A stretch of 43,457 nucleotides of DNA from positions 1 to 43,457 of the IMG/VR virus record IMGVR_UViG_3300020202_000122. One strand, 5' to 3'. The notes under the pieces are model-generated. The model did not search any database. It saw only the letters and a program-made list of their open reading frames with translations, and was not told the DNA's origin. The first letter of the stretch is position 1. Every line of letters starts with the position of its first letter. Shown in pieces: positions 28,399 through 37,406 of this stretch. The position numbers and the translations under genes are program-made. The stretch is from a virus.

Positions 28399-29451
28399 CT
28401 ACTTGCCGCGGGTGTCCACCCAGCCGCGGGTGCGGATCTCCACCAGCGGCGTGGTGGCGGTGGCGCGAACGCCGATCTGCCGGGCGGTGCTGGTGCGGAT
28501 GCGCCCCTCCCAGGCCGCCACGACGTTGGCCGCGGAGGTGGCGAGGGTGGCGGCGCCGGAGCCGGCCGAGGCGGCGCTGTCGGCCTCCCACACCGAGGTC
28601 AGCAGGACCGCGGCGGCGGCGGTGGTGTCCTTGACGGTGACCCGCAGCAGCGCGTCCACCGCTATGCCGTTCGGCACCGACAGCGCGACCAGCGTGCGGG
28701 AGACGGAGGTGGCGGCGCCGGAGAGGTCCAGCGGCGGGGCGCCCAGCAGGAATTCGTCGCCGAATTGAGCGAATGCCAGAATGTCGCCGCCGCTGTTGGT
28801 CAGCACGGCGCCGAGCCGCCGGCGGTGGGTGTAGCCGGTCGGCATGGTCGGGGCGGAGGCGGAGAGCGAGAAGAGCCCGTCGAGCGTGCCGTCGTCCTTG
28901 CCGATCAGGTAGACGTGGTAGGTGCTGAGCCCCGCCTTGGTCCCGGTGTCGAGGCCGCCCGCCCCGCTGCCCGCCGCCCAGGAGGCGTTGAGGCTCTTGG
29001 TGAGGCCGGAGCGAAGGTCCATGCTGCGGCTGCCGTCGCTGGCGCGGCAGCTCCCCACGGCGATGTCCACGGCCGAGAGCGGCGAAGTGGCGTTGTTCGC
29101 CAACGACAGGCCGAAGATGTGGCCGTCCGGCACGAACGGGGCGTCCGCCACGTCCAAATAGACCGAGCTGGTGCCGGCGAGGTTGATCTTGCCGCCGCCG
29201 TTGGTGGACTTCAGCACCGTGTCGCGGGAGAGCGTCGTGGTGCCGTCGAGGTTGGCGGTGACGGTGCCGATGCCGGCCTCGCGCGCGCCCGTCGTCTCGA
29301 TGGCGTAGGTGACCTGGGCGGACTGGCCGCTGCTCAGGCCGAGCGCCGTGCGGAAGGTGAGGAAGCCGGCCGGCGCCCCGCCCAGCCCGACGCTGCCGGT
29401 GCCGGTGGTGGTGGTGGTCTCTTTGGTGAATGCTGCTGCGCGCGGTGCCAT
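28399..29451 (-). CDS. Minor tail / fibre-like protein
   Basis: 350 residues, rich in Thr, Ser, Ala and Gly with many short strands (TANLDGTTTLSRDTVLKSTN, YHVYLIGKDDGTLDGLFSLS). It starts one base inside the last codon region of the tape measure gene. The sequence resembles structural tail proteins of alphaproteobacterial phages; it may form the upper fibre. Confidence 0.65.
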   Translation of the reverse strand: MAPRAAAFTKETTTTTGTGSVGLGGAPAGFLTFRTALGLSSGQSAQVTYAIETTGAREAGIGTVTANLDGTTTLSRDTVLKSTNGGGKINLAGTSSVYLDVADAPFVPDGHIFGLSLANNATSPLSAVDIAVGSCRASDGSRSMDLRSGLTKSLNASWAAGSGAGGLDTGTKAGLSTYHVYLIGKDDGTLDGLFSLSASAPTMPTGYTHRRRLGAVLTNSGGDILAFAQFGDEFLLGAPPLDLSGAATSVSRTLVALSVPNGIAVDALLRVTVKDTTAAAAVLLTSVWEADSAASAGSGAATLATSAANVVAAWEGRIRTSTARQIGVRATATTPLVEIRTRGWVDTRGK

Positions 29452-32400
29452 CAGGCTGCCCTCTTCGCCAGTTCTTTGAGTTGCTCGGCCAGCATGCGGA
29501 TCTCGCCCCGCAATTCGGCGTTCTCGCGCCGCAGCGACGCCAGGCCCTCGGCCGTCGAGCGGGCCTGCATGTCGCCCACGCCGGCCACCGTCCGGGCGAC
29601 GTTGCGCAGCTCCGTCACCACCCCGGACATGTCGGGCCCGGCGAGGAGGGCGCGGGTCTCGGCCGGGTTGAACACCCGCGCGGAGGGGCCGGTGTAGAGC
29701 AACTCGCCGGGGTGAATGCGGGCGACGTTGCCGGTCACCCCGCCCTCCGAGAAGCCCGGCACGGCGGCGAGCATGGCCTGCGCGGTGCCGAGCACCCTAT
29801 TTCGCACCGCGGCAAAAGGGCCGTTGTCGTTCGCCAGATCGCCGAAGGTGAGGCGGTCGATATACCCCTGGAGCCCGGACAGCCGGCGCTCAAGCTCCTG
29901 CGCCTGCTGCTGGCCGAACTGCTCGAGCACCGCCTGCCGCTGGAGCGCGTTCAGCTTCTCCACCTGCGCCAGGTCCGCGCCGAACTTCCGCGCCGCGTCG
30001 AGCCGGGCGGCGGCGTTGCGCTCCTCCAGCTCCAGCGCCCAGCCCTTCGGATCCAGCGCCTGCTTGAGCTGGTCGGCCACCTGCTGGTCGAAGCTCCGCG
30101 CCCGGCCGGCCTGCGCCGCCGCCACGTCGAGCCCCAGGCGGCGGAACTCCCTGTCCTGCTCGGCCGCCGTGTCGGTGAGCGCCTTCATGGCCTGCTCGAC
30201 ATCCGTCAGGGCCTTTGCCGCCTTGACGATGCCGTCGTAGGTGGCGGCTTTGCCGAGGTCTTCCAGCAGCCCCTCGACCGCCTTGGCGTTGCTGTTCGCC
30301 GCGGCGGTGACGAAGCTGGAGCCCGCCCCGACGAAGGCGCCGCGGGCCATCTCCCGCCGCAGCGCGTCGGCCAGCGCCGCCCCGGCGTCGGCATAGCCGG
30401 TCAGGGTCGCGCCGTTCAGCCCGAGCACCGCGCCGTTCTGCCTCTGTTCGACATGCACGGCGGTGTTGCCCAGCCGGGCGCCGCTGAGGGCCGCCACCGA
30501 CGCGAACGCCTGGGCGATGCCGGACGACAGCCGGGCCGCGGCCTGGGCGTCCCCGCCGTTGTCGGTGTTGCTGTAGCCGGAGGTCGCACCGCCGCTGCTG
30601 ACGAAGCCGGAGCCGTAGCGCGGGCCGATGCTGGGGCGCCCGCCGAACAGACCGCCCAGGGCCGTGCCCGCGAAGCCACCGACTATGGCACCGAGGGGGC
30701 CGCCGGCCGCGCCCAGGATGGAGCCGAGGGCCGAGGCGCCCAGCGCGCCGCCAGCCACCGACCCGGCCAAGCCGCCGATGGTCCCGCCGATGCCGCCGCC
30801 CAGGCCGAACAGGTTGGCGCCGAGGCTGCCGAGGATACCCCAAGGCGAGTAGCCTAGGCCCTGCGAAAAGGCGCTGCCGGCGCCGTTGATGACGTTTCCG
30901 CCCACCATGTCGAGCGCCATGCCTGAAGCGTTGCTCGACAGGCCGATGGCGGCCCCGAAGTTGCTCCCGGCGATGCTGGTGCCGATGCCGGCGAGGGTAC
31001 TGGAATAGCCGCCGGAGAACAGGCTGCCGAGGCTGGAGATGCCAGAGGCGATGTGGCCGACGCCGCCGGCGCCGCCGCCCATGCTGCCCAGCGCCCCCGC
31101 CACGCTCCCGAGGGTCGGGGCGTTCGAGCCGAAGAGCATGTTGCGCAAGGGGTTGATGGCCGCGAGGCGGATGAAGTCCTGCAGCAACTCCGACAGCACC
31201 GCCTTGCCGACCGAGCGCAGCGACACCATTGCATCCTCGCCGCGCGCGAACGCCGCGGTGAGCGCCTCACCGATCCGATCAAAGGCCCGGCTGCCGAAGT
31301 CCTCCAGTTCCCGATAGGACGCCTCCATCTGCTCGATCTGACGGCTCACATCCTCCTGGAGCGCGTACTGCTGACGCAACGCGGCCAGCGTCGCCGGGTC
31401 GTTCCGCAGCAGCGGGTCGTTCCGCAGGGCGTCGACAATGCGGTTCTCGACGGCGCGGGTGCGCGGGTCGCCCCCGGCAACGGCGAGGCGCTGACGCAGC
31501 ACATCGGTCTCGTCCCTGGCCGCCTGCTTCAGGTCGCGGTAGCGGTCAATCTGCCCGTCCATCGCCCTGATGTTCGACCGCCGCGCGCGCTCCGTCGCTT
31601 CGATGAGGGCGGAGGACTGGCGGTCCAACTCGTTCTGCGCCTGCTGGGCGGCGTTGAGCCGGTACACTTCGCGGGCGTTCTGGGCGACGGTCGCGCCGAA
31701 CCGGCCGCGCTGCTCCACCGAGAGCGCCAACACCGCCTGCTGCGCCGCCAGGTCCTCGCCCGTCAAACCGATGACCTTGCGTTCGTCGGCCAGCCGCTGC
31801 GTCAGCTCCTGGCTGGCGCGGGACAGGTCCAGGGTGACGCCGGCCGCGGCCGCGTCGAGCCGCATCTGCCGCTCAGCCGCCGTGACGACTTCGCCTCGCA
31901 TCGCGATCTCTTCGCGGCCGACGGCCAGGAAGCGCGCCCGCTCGGCCGCCGGCAGCTTGAGCGCCTCCGCCTCCAACTTCGCGACAGCAACCGCCTTCTC
32001 CGCATCGGTCTGCAGCGTGCGGCGCGCAAAGTCGATGGCCTCCAGGGCGGCATTGGCATCGTTCGCGCTGACGCCGGGCAAGCCGAAGCTGTCGTTGATC
32101 CCCGCTTCCAGCAGGTTGAGGCGATCACGCTCCCCGGTCAGGGGTGTGGCGCTGCGCAGGGCTGTCCGGGCGTCGATGTTCCGCCGCAACGCGACCTCTT
32201 GCTCAATGAGCGCGCGCGTCGTGTCGTCAATGCTCTTGCGGTTGTCCGCTTGGGCGGCGGCCAGCGCCTCGGTCGTCAGTCGAGCCCGCTCTTTCTCCGC
32301 GCTCGACTGGCCTTGGGCCGCGGCCTCTGCCGTGAGTTGGGCGATCGATCCCCTCAGCCCACCTCGGAAGCGCTCGGTGGCGTTCGCAAACTCTGTGATC

Positions 32401-33731
32401 GCCTCTACGCCTTCTCCCGTCGCCTTGGCGGCACCGCGCGCACCATCATTGTAGAGGCCATAGGTGAGATTGAGGTCGTTGAGCGCGTTGCGTGCAGCCT
32501 CGGCCTGTTCCTTGAGACCAGCGATGATGCCGCCAGCCTGTCCGGCTGTGCCCTTGGTTCCGGTCTTGTTGAGCAGCTCGAAGGCCTTGATGTCGGCCTG
32601 GATCTTCTCCAGCGTGGCGCGCGCCGCGCCCAGGGTGAACCGCTGCTCCGCCTCCAGGGCGCGCACACGCTCCGCCCCTGCCCCCTTCATCTCGTCCATC
32701 GTCTTTTTGGCGAGGGCGAGGGTCGCGGTGTACTTCTTCTGGATCGCTTCGGCGCGAGCCGTCTCTTGAGTGACGGCGTAGTAGACCGCGCCGGCAGCAG
32801 CGAGGCCGGCCGTCACCGCGCCGATGATCGGCGCCGCCGCGATGAGCGCACCCTTCAGAGCCGCGACGCCGCCTTCGACCATCAGGAAGGCCTGCGCCAC
32901 CTGCGGACCCTGCTGCCCGATGATGGTCATGATGCTGGCGCCGGACGACAGCGAGGCAATCGCGTCCGAGGCGGTGAAGCCGAGCGTCTGCATCTGGCCC
33001 TTGAGCAGGGCGACGCCGCCCGCCGCCTGCCCGGAGGCCTGGGCAAGGTACTGCTTGCGCTGCGCCAGGGCGGTTTCCGCCGCGGCTAGCTCCTCCGCGG
33101 TGGCGATGCCCAGCCGGCGGGCGGCGGCTAGCTGGCGCTCCTGCTCCTCCACCTCGCGCATGGCCGAGCGCAGGGGCACCAGGGCGTCAACGGCGCGGCT
33201 GGCGGCCTGCCTCTCGGCCTCGGCTTCGGCGAAGACGGCGGCCGAGGCGGCGGCGCTGCCGCCCGCTCCTCCGCGCACTCCCAAGGCTGCGTTGTAACGG
33301 TCTTGGCTGTTGGCCGCGACCTGCTGCGCCCGCGCCGCCGCGATCATCCGCTCGCGTTCCAGCGCGGAGTCGAGGCCCCGTGCATACTGCTGCGCAGCCG
33401 CTGCGGCCGTGCCGTATTTCTGCTGAAGCCGCTCCAATAGCTGGGCCTGCTGCTCGGCCGATATCGCGCCCCGCTGGAAGGCCCTGTCCAATACGGCCTG
33501 CCCCCGCTCCAAACGCTGCTGCGCCTGATAGACCGGATCCAGTTCACGCCGCAGTCGCTCCAAGGCGGCGCCCTGGCGACCAAGCACCTGCTCCACGCGC
33601 TCCGTCGCCTGAGTGACCTGGCGATTGGCCTGAAGAACCTTATTGCTGGCCTGCTCGAACAGCTCCGCGCCCTGCTGGGCGGGCCGCGCGTCATAGACGA
33701 GTGCCGTAACGGCCTCTTCGCGCTGTGCCAT
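29451..33731 (-). CDS. Tail tape measure protein
   Basis: 1426 residues from the ATG with GGGAGG 5 nt upstream; an earlier ATG (33800) adds an unlikely leader. The N-terminal third is long coiled coil (QASNKVLQANRQVTQATERV; QAQLLERLQQKYG). Hydrophobic segments include GALIAAAPIIGAVTAGLAAA and a long Gly/Ala stretch near residue 1000 (IGGTIGGLAGSVAGGALGAS), expected to help DNA entry. At roughly 0.15 nm per residue the tail would be about 200 nm long, by the general rule for this family. Confidence 0.93.
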   Translation of the reverse strand: MAQREEAVTALVYDARPAQQGAELFEQASNKVLQANRQVTQATERVEQVLGRQGAALERLRRELDPVYQAQQRLERGQAVLDRAFQRGAISAEQQAQLLERLQQKYGTAAAAAQQYARGLDSALERERMIAAARAQQVAANSQDRYNAALGVRGGAGGSAAASAAVFAEAEAERQAASRAVDALVPLRSAMREVEEQERQLAAARRLGIATAEELAAAETALAQRKQYLAQASGQAAGGVALLKGQMQTLGFTASDAIASLSSGASIMTIIGQQGPQVAQAFLMVEGGVAALKGALIAAAPIIGAVTAGLAAAGAVYYAVTQETARAEAIQKKYTATLALAKKTMDEMKGAGAERVRALEAEQRFTLGAARATLEKIQADIKAFELLNKTGTKGTAGQAGGIIAGLKEQAEAARNALNDLNLTYGLYNDGARGAAKATGEGVEAITEFANATERFRGGLRGSIAQLTAEAAAQGQSSAEKERARLTTEALAAAQADNRKSIDDTTRALIEQEVALRRNIDARTALRSATPLTGERDRLNLLEAGINDSFGLPGVSANDANAALEAIDFARRTLQTDAEKAVAVAKLEAEALKLPAAERARFLAVGREEIAMRGEVVTAAERQMRLDAAAAGVTLDLSRASQELTQRLADERKVIGLTGEDLAAQQAVLALSVEQRGRFGATVAQNAREVYRLNAAQQAQNELDRQSSALIEATERARRSNIRAMDGQIDRYRDLKQAARDETDVLRQRLAVAGGDPRTRAVENRIVDALRNDPLLRNDPATLAALRQQYALQEDVSRQIEQMEASYRELEDFGSRAFDRIGEALTAAFARGEDAMVSLRSVGKAVLSELLQDFIRLAAINPLRNMLFGSNAPTLGSVAGALGSMGGGAGGVGHIASGISSLGSLFSGGYSSTLAGIGTSIAGSNFGAAIGLSSNASGMALDMVGGNVINGAGSAFSQGLGYSPWGILGSLGANLFGLGGGIGGTIGGLAGSVAGGALGASALGSILGAAGGPLGAIVGGFAGTALGGLFGGRPSIGPRYGSGFVSSGGATSGYSNTDNGGDAQAAARLSSGIAQAFASVAALSGARLGNTAVHVEQRQNGAVLGLNGATLTGYADAGAALADALRREMARGAFVGAGSSFVTAAANSNAKAVEGLLEDLGKAATYDGIVKAAKALTDVEQAMKALTDTAAEQDREFRRLGLDVAAAQAGRARSFDQQVADQLKQALDPKGWALELEERNAAARLDAARKFGADLAQVEKLNALQRQAVLEQFGQQQAQELERRLSGLQGYIDRLTFGDLANDNGPFAAVRNRVLGTAQAMLAAVPGFSEGGVTGNVARIHPGELLYTGPSARVFNPAETRALLAGPDMSGVVTELRNVARTVAGVGDMQARSTAEGLASLRRENAELRGEIRMLAEQLKELAKRAA

Positions 33732-33756
33732 GCGACCCTCCCAGCTATGCCGCCCC

Positions 33757-34008
33757 TCAGGGTTGGGGCTCGGACGCCTTGGAGCGCAGCAATGCGGCAA
33801 GGCCCTGAGCCACGTTCTGCGGCTCAGGGGCCTCGGCCTCTGCCGGTCCCCAGGGACTTGTTTTCTTCAGGAAATCGACCTTGCCCTCTAAGGCGAGTTC
33901 GATCTGCGGAATGGGGGTGTTGAGCGCCACGTCGGGCGGCCACCCCAGCCACCCGCACGCCCACTTGAAGAGTTCATCCCAGAACTCATCGAGTGTCAGG
34001 CTGCGTCC
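33757..34008 (-). CDS. Tail chaperone extension (T part, by -1 frameshift)
   Basis: No start codon of its own is needed. Read in the -1 frame after the slippery site it gives 83 residues: LTLDEFWDELFKWACGWLGW then PPDVALNTPIPQIELALEGK and VDFLKKTSPWG. The fusion product would be 195 residues. Production of a G-only and a G-T chaperone is general in long-tailed phages; the two bind the tape measure during tail assembly. Confidence 0.85.
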   Translation of the reverse strand, partial: GRSLTLDEFWDELFKWACGWLGWPPDVALNTPIPQIELALEGKVDFLKKTSPWGPAEAEAPEPQNVAQGLAALLRSKASEPQP

Positions 34009-34343
34009 TTTCCCTCGCCCTCGCCCTCCGCGGCCTCTTCGAGCGGGCGCCCGCCGTTGGCGAGGATGAGGATGAAGTCGGTCAGCGGGCCGACCAAGGC
34101 TCGAAGGCCGGTGCGAAACACCCGGTCCTCAAGGCCCTTGGCCTCCGCCTCGGTCTTCATGCCCAACCCATGCCGCACGACGGTGACATAGGCGTCGAGG
34201 TTCTGTGCGAAGAGCGCCTGGTGCGCCGCCTGGAAGCCGCCCAGCAGGCGGCTGATGTTCTTGGCCGCGGCGATGGTCGGCTTCAGCACAACCTCCTCGC
34301 CGTCGAGGGTGACGGTGATCTGACCGGCGTCGAGCTTGCTCAT
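33996..34343 (-). CDS. Tail assembly chaperone (G part)
   Basis: 115 residues from the ATG of SKLDAGQITVTLDGEEVVLK. The middle (AAAKNISRLLGGFQAAHQAL) and the acidic end EEAAEGEGEGKDAA match tail chaperones between the tail tube gene and the tape measure gene. Most ribosomes should stop at the TGA here; a fraction shifts at GGGAAAG. Confidence 0.88.
   Translation of the reverse strand: MSKLDAGQITVTLDGEEVVLKPTIAAAKNISRLLGGFQAAHQALFAQNLDAYVTVVRHGLGMKTEAEAKGLEDRVFRTGLRALVGPLTDFILILANGGRPLEEAAEGEGEGKDAA
34008..34014 (-). promoter_or_regulatory. Slippery site GGGAAAG for -1 frameshift
   Basis: On the minus strand, G GGA AAG in the zero frame of the chaperone gene, five codons from its end. It is the same heptamer as lambda G-T. 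Shifting back by one continues in a frame open to 33757. Confidence 0.9.
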
Positions 34344-34440
34344 CAGGGGTGCTCCATTCAGGGGCGCCAGGGGTATTGAGGGGTTGGCAGGGCGGCGGCC
34401 CCTGACCTCCGCCGCCCCGCCGCGCTCGCGCGAGCGTTCC

Positions 34441-34926
34441 TTACGAACTGGTCGCCGCCACTTCGATGATGGCGCCGTCGATGCCGATGTTGACCGTGGA
34501 GCCCACGATGTTGTTCGCACCGCCGATGTTCGTGGTGTAGGACATGACCTTCCCAGGGAAGTAGAAGGTCGTCGGCTTGGGGCTGACGCCGCTGGACGGC
34601 TTGTCGTTCAGCTCGATCTTGAAGTCGTAGTTCGAATAGCTGTCGGCCGCGGTCTTGATGATCGTCTGACCGGCATCTGACGGCACGCGTGCGATGGTGA
34701 GCTGGAGCGAACCGTTATCCTTCGAGCCCTTGAACTTGTAGGTCTCGTTGGAGCCAACGGGATTGTGGGTGATCGGCTGGTAGGACGTGCCGAACTCGCC
34801 GAAGTTGGTAATCTCACCCACTTCGACCCAGGTCAGCGCCGCATACTCGGACGCGGTGTCCGTCGCGTCGGCATGGACGCCGGCGATGAACAGCTTCGTC
34901 TTCGGGGAGGTGACGACTCCCGGCAT
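34441..34926 (-). CDS. Major tail tube protein
   Basis: 161 residues, strand-rich (LFIAGVHADATDTASEYAAL, TYKFKGSKDNGSLQLTIARV, PTTFYFPGKVMSYTTNIGGA). Size, position before the chaperone and the IGxxTxYxPI-like pattern (FGTSYQPITHN) fit the tube subunit that polymerises around the tape measure. Confidence 0.85.
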   Translation of the reverse strand: MPGVVTSPKTKLFIAGVHADATDTASEYAALTWVEVGEITNFGEFGTSYQPITHNPVGSNETYKFKGSKDNGSLQLTIARVPSDAGQTIIKTAADSYSNYDFKIELNDKPSSGVSPKPTTFYFPGKVMSYTTNIGGANNIVGSTVNIGIDGAIIEVAATSS

Positions 34927-34978
34927 GGTGCTCTCCTATCGTGTGTGGAAGCCGCCTATGCGGCAGGGCCGCCTGGGG

Positions 34979-35392
34979 TCAGGCGGTGTAGTGGGCGGTC
35001 ACCGGCACCGAGACCGAGACCCGAAACGTGTTGCCGTTCTCTTCATCGCGCTCGCCGGGGCCGATGCGGGGCGCCTCGGTCTCGATGCCGGGCGCGAGCG
35101 TCTGGCAGCGCAGCAATTCGCCGATCTGCTGGGCGATGGCATAGGCTCCGTCCGTCCCCTCCCCCTGGGGAACGAAGACGTGGGCGAAGATCACAGCGTC
35201 TTCGCGCGCCACCCGAAGGCCGGCGGAGCCGAACAGCGAGCTTTCCGCCCCGGCGCCAAGCACCTCCAGATAGACCCAGGGTTCATTTCCGGGTTGGTGG
35301 AACTGTTCGTTTGGGTAGGCGATGGGCGCGGTTGCCCAATCGCGCGGGAGGATCGCCCGCACGGCATCGACGATGGCCGAGAACTGCATCAT
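34979..35392 (-). CDS. Tail terminator (DUF4128-like)
   Basis: 137 residues. MMQFSAIVDAVRAILPRDWA with IAYPNEQFHQPGNEPWVYLE and the C-terminal VSVPVTAHY follow the DUF4128 tail-terminator pattern. It would cap the tail tube for joining to the head. Confidence 0.78.
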   Translation of the reverse strand: MMQFSAIVDAVRAILPRDWATAPIAYPNEQFHQPGNEPWVYLEVLGAGAESSLFGSAGLRVAREDAVIFAHVFVPQGEGTDGAYAIAQQIGELLRCQTLAPGIETEAPRIGPGERDEENGNTFRVSVSVPVTAHYTA

Positions 35393-35398
35393 TCCTCC

Positions 35399-36019
35399 TC
35401 AGCGCACCGTCATGATGAGCGCGGGATAGGTCAGCGGATCGCCCTTGCGGCGGCCCTTGCGTCCACCGTCGCGCTTCAGGCGGTATCCCCCGGCCAGTTC
35501 GATGTATTGGACATCGGCCTCAACGCTGTTGCCGAAGCGACGGAGGACCACCCGCTGGAGCCGGTCCACGATGCCAGGAGGAACTCTCACCGTCATCGCC
35601 CCGACCTCGATTTTGCGCGCGTAGGGTCGGTCGTTCGTTAGAACGATGCGTCGGGCCGACGGAGGGATGGCATCGGCCGCGACCTCTTTGCCGTCCACCA
35701 TCAAGAACCAAGCCCTGCGAAATGCACCGCTATCGACTGGCGACATTTCCTGGGCCTCTTTCAGCGCGAAGGTGGCAGCCTCGCTCGCGAAAACGAACTC
35801 GTAGCGGATCACCCCGTAGGGCTTGACACTCTCCTCCGGCGCCCCGAGCCGCCCGTCGACGAACGTCTGCACCTCGGGCAGGTCGCCCTTGAGCTTGCGC
35901 AGGTGATCCACGAGACCACGCCGGGCAACAGCCGCGTGGTGCCGCTGCACATCAGGTGGCCTGAGGCTATCGACGGCGAGCCGGATCGTGCGCTCGAACG
36001 CTGCCGTCGAACGTGCCAT
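35399..36019 (-). CDS. Tail completion / neck protein (HK97 gp10-like)
   Basis: 206 residues from the ATG with AGAGG 7 nt upstream. MSPVDSGAFRRAWFLMVDGK and IVLTNDRPYARKIEVGAM match the phage neck/tail completion pattern (SPVDTGxxR...N..PYA..iE.G). It joins head and tail in the family. Confidence 0.72.
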   Translation of the reverse strand: MARSTAAFERTIRLAVDSLRPPDVQRHHAAVARRGLVDHLRKLKGDLPEVQTFVDGRLGAPEESVKPYGVIRYEFVFASEAATFALKEAQEMSPVDSGAFRRAWFLMVDGKEVAADAIPPSARRIVLTNDRPYARKIEVGAMTVRVPPGIVDRLQRVVLRRFGNSVEADVQYIELAGGYRLKRDGGRKGRRKGDPLTYPALIMTVR

Positions 36020-36106
36020 CGCATAACCTCTAGCTGTGGCATATTGACTCGGGGTGGGCATTGGCGCCTTGCTCTTGCCAGTGCAAACCCCGGATGGAAG
36101 GTAACG

Positions 36107-36415
36107 ATGGTCGTCGTGATGCGCGCCTTAGCCTTCGGCGTTCTTTTGTTCGCCAGCGCTGGTGCCTACAAGCTCTGGTCCGACATGCAGCCACCCACCT
36201 TCCATGAGGTGGAAGCTTGCAAACTGACGATGATCGGCAAGGTCGACAACCCGCTGATCGTCTGTCGAGATGCCTTGGAGACGCGAGCGGCATCACGCTC
36301 ACATTACGGTTGGTATGTCGCCGGTGCCATTGGCGGCGGGCTGATCGGCGCCGCGCTGCTCTGGGCGGTAGGGGCGCTGGTTGCCAACTCCCGGCGGGGC
36401 GCGACCGCCGCCTAA
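36107..36415 (+). CDS. Plus-strand membrane protein (moron)
   Basis: 102 residues, the only rightward gene in the 19-kb leftward structural block. AAGG lies 5 nt before the ATG. An N-terminal span (MRALAFGVLLFASAGAYKLW) and a C-terminal span (YVAGAIGGGLIGAALLWAVG) flank a periplasmic part with two cysteines (VEACKLTMIGKVDNPLIVCR). The gene fills the gap between two connector genes and overlaps the convergent one by 4 nt. Likely cargo made in the lysogen, for example for exclusion; function not known. Confidence 0.75.
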   Translation: MVVVMRALAFGVLLFASAGAYKLWSDMQPPTFHEVEACKLTMIGKVDNPLIVCRDALETRAASRSHYGWYVAGAIGGGLIGAALLWAVGALVANSRRGATAA

Positions 36416-36771
36416 CCCCTCACCCACACCTTCCACCCGACCAGCGTTTCGCCGTCGTAGAGGGCTTCCGCCCCCTGCACGGCGGAACCGTCGAGGCTGT
36501 CGCCCTTGGACGGCCTGTCGGGCCACTGCCCGGCGGTGACGCCCACCGGCGCCGCTCCGGGCCAGCCCGCCGCGGTGAGGTCGGCCTGGGCGATGCGGAC
36601 CTTGCGATCCCCCTGGATGACCCCGCCCACAAGCTCCTGCGGCTGGTAGGCCGTGGCCTTGCCCTTCACCGTCGCGCTCACGAAGCTGGAGCCGGTGCCG
36701 ACGCGGCGCTTCAGCACCATGCCCCGCCCGGCCCGCGCCAGGGAGGCGGCGAAGCGCTCCAGGGCGGACAT
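36412..36771 (-). CDS. Head-tail connector (head closure) protein
   Basis: 119 residues, strand-rich (RRVGTGSSFVSATVKGKATA, QPQELVGGVIQGDRKVRIAQ, ALYDGETLVGWKVWVRG). Position between the gp6-like adaptor and the neck gene fits the head closure protein. It starts in a TGATG overlap. Confidence 0.65.
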   Translation of the reverse strand: MSALERFAASLARAGRGMVLKRRVGTGSSFVSATVKGKATAYQPQELVGGVIQGDRKVRIAQADLTAAGWPGAAPVGVTAGQWPDRPSKGDSLDGSAVQGAEALYDGETLVGWKVWVRG

Positions 36772-37361
36772 CAGAAATGCACCGTTCGGTGTGGGTCAAG
36801 GCGCCCGGCGATGTCCGCCGGCAGCCCGCCGCGCAGCTCGGTCTTGTCCGGATCGAAGTAACTCAAGGACTCGACATCGGGGTTCTGGTAGCTGCGCAGC
36901 GCCGGGTCGCGGCCTTTGGCGGCGTGAGCCCTGACGCAGAGGTCGATGCAGGCCCGCTCGATGTCGGCCGGCAGATCAGGTGATGGTTCGCCCGGCAGCA
37001 CGTAGCCCGCCTGATAGACGACGACGGTCTTGCCCGCCGCCCAGCAGGACGGGCCATCCGCGCCGTCGAGCCGCAACAGCAGGCCGGCGGCGCTGTCGGC
37101 CTCGTAGTCGGCCGCGGTGAGGACCGTGCCGGCCTCTGTCACGCTGGTGACGCTGATGACCGGCCGGGCCGAGAGTACCAGCCGCGCCCGCCGCACATCC
37201 GACCGGAAGGTGTCGGTGACCGCGCGCCGGCCGAAGACCCTGCTGCAGTAGGCTTCGACGGCGGCCGACTGCTGGGCGAGCAGCGCCGTCAGGTAGGCGT
37301 CCTGGCTGTTGTCCGAGATGCCGAGTTCGGCCTTCAGCGTGGCGAGGGTCGTCAGGGGCAT
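36771..37361 (-). CDS. Head-tail adaptor, gp6-like
   Basis: 196 residues. LTTLATLKAELGISDNSQDA with YLTALLAQQSAAVEAYCSRV and the end ADIAGRLDPHRTVHF match the HK97 gp6 connector family. It binds the portal ring after DNA packaging. Confidence 0.85.
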   Translation of the reverse strand: MPLTTLATLKAELGISDNSQDAYLTALLAQQSAAVEAYCSRVFGRRAVTDTFRSDVRRARLVLSARPVISVTSVTEAGTVLTAADYEADSAAGLLLRLDGADGPSCWAAGKTVVVYQAGYVLPGEPSPDLPADIERACIDLCVRAHAAKGRDPALRSYQNPDVESLSYFDPDKTELRGGLPADIAGRLDPHRTVHF

Positions 37362-37406
37362 GGCGGCCTCGGAGGGTTCGGGGCGGCCGGAGCCGCCCCG
37401 GTTGGC

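Noticed and set aside
31053-33089. Rightward open frame of 678 codons
   Set aside because: It is antisense to the tape measure gene, Arg/Leu-rich, with no family pattern.
36044-36072. Promoter of the plus-strand membrane gene (TTGACT at 36044-36049)
   Set aside because: No acceptable -10 lies 16-18 nt downstream, so it was not listed as a feature.
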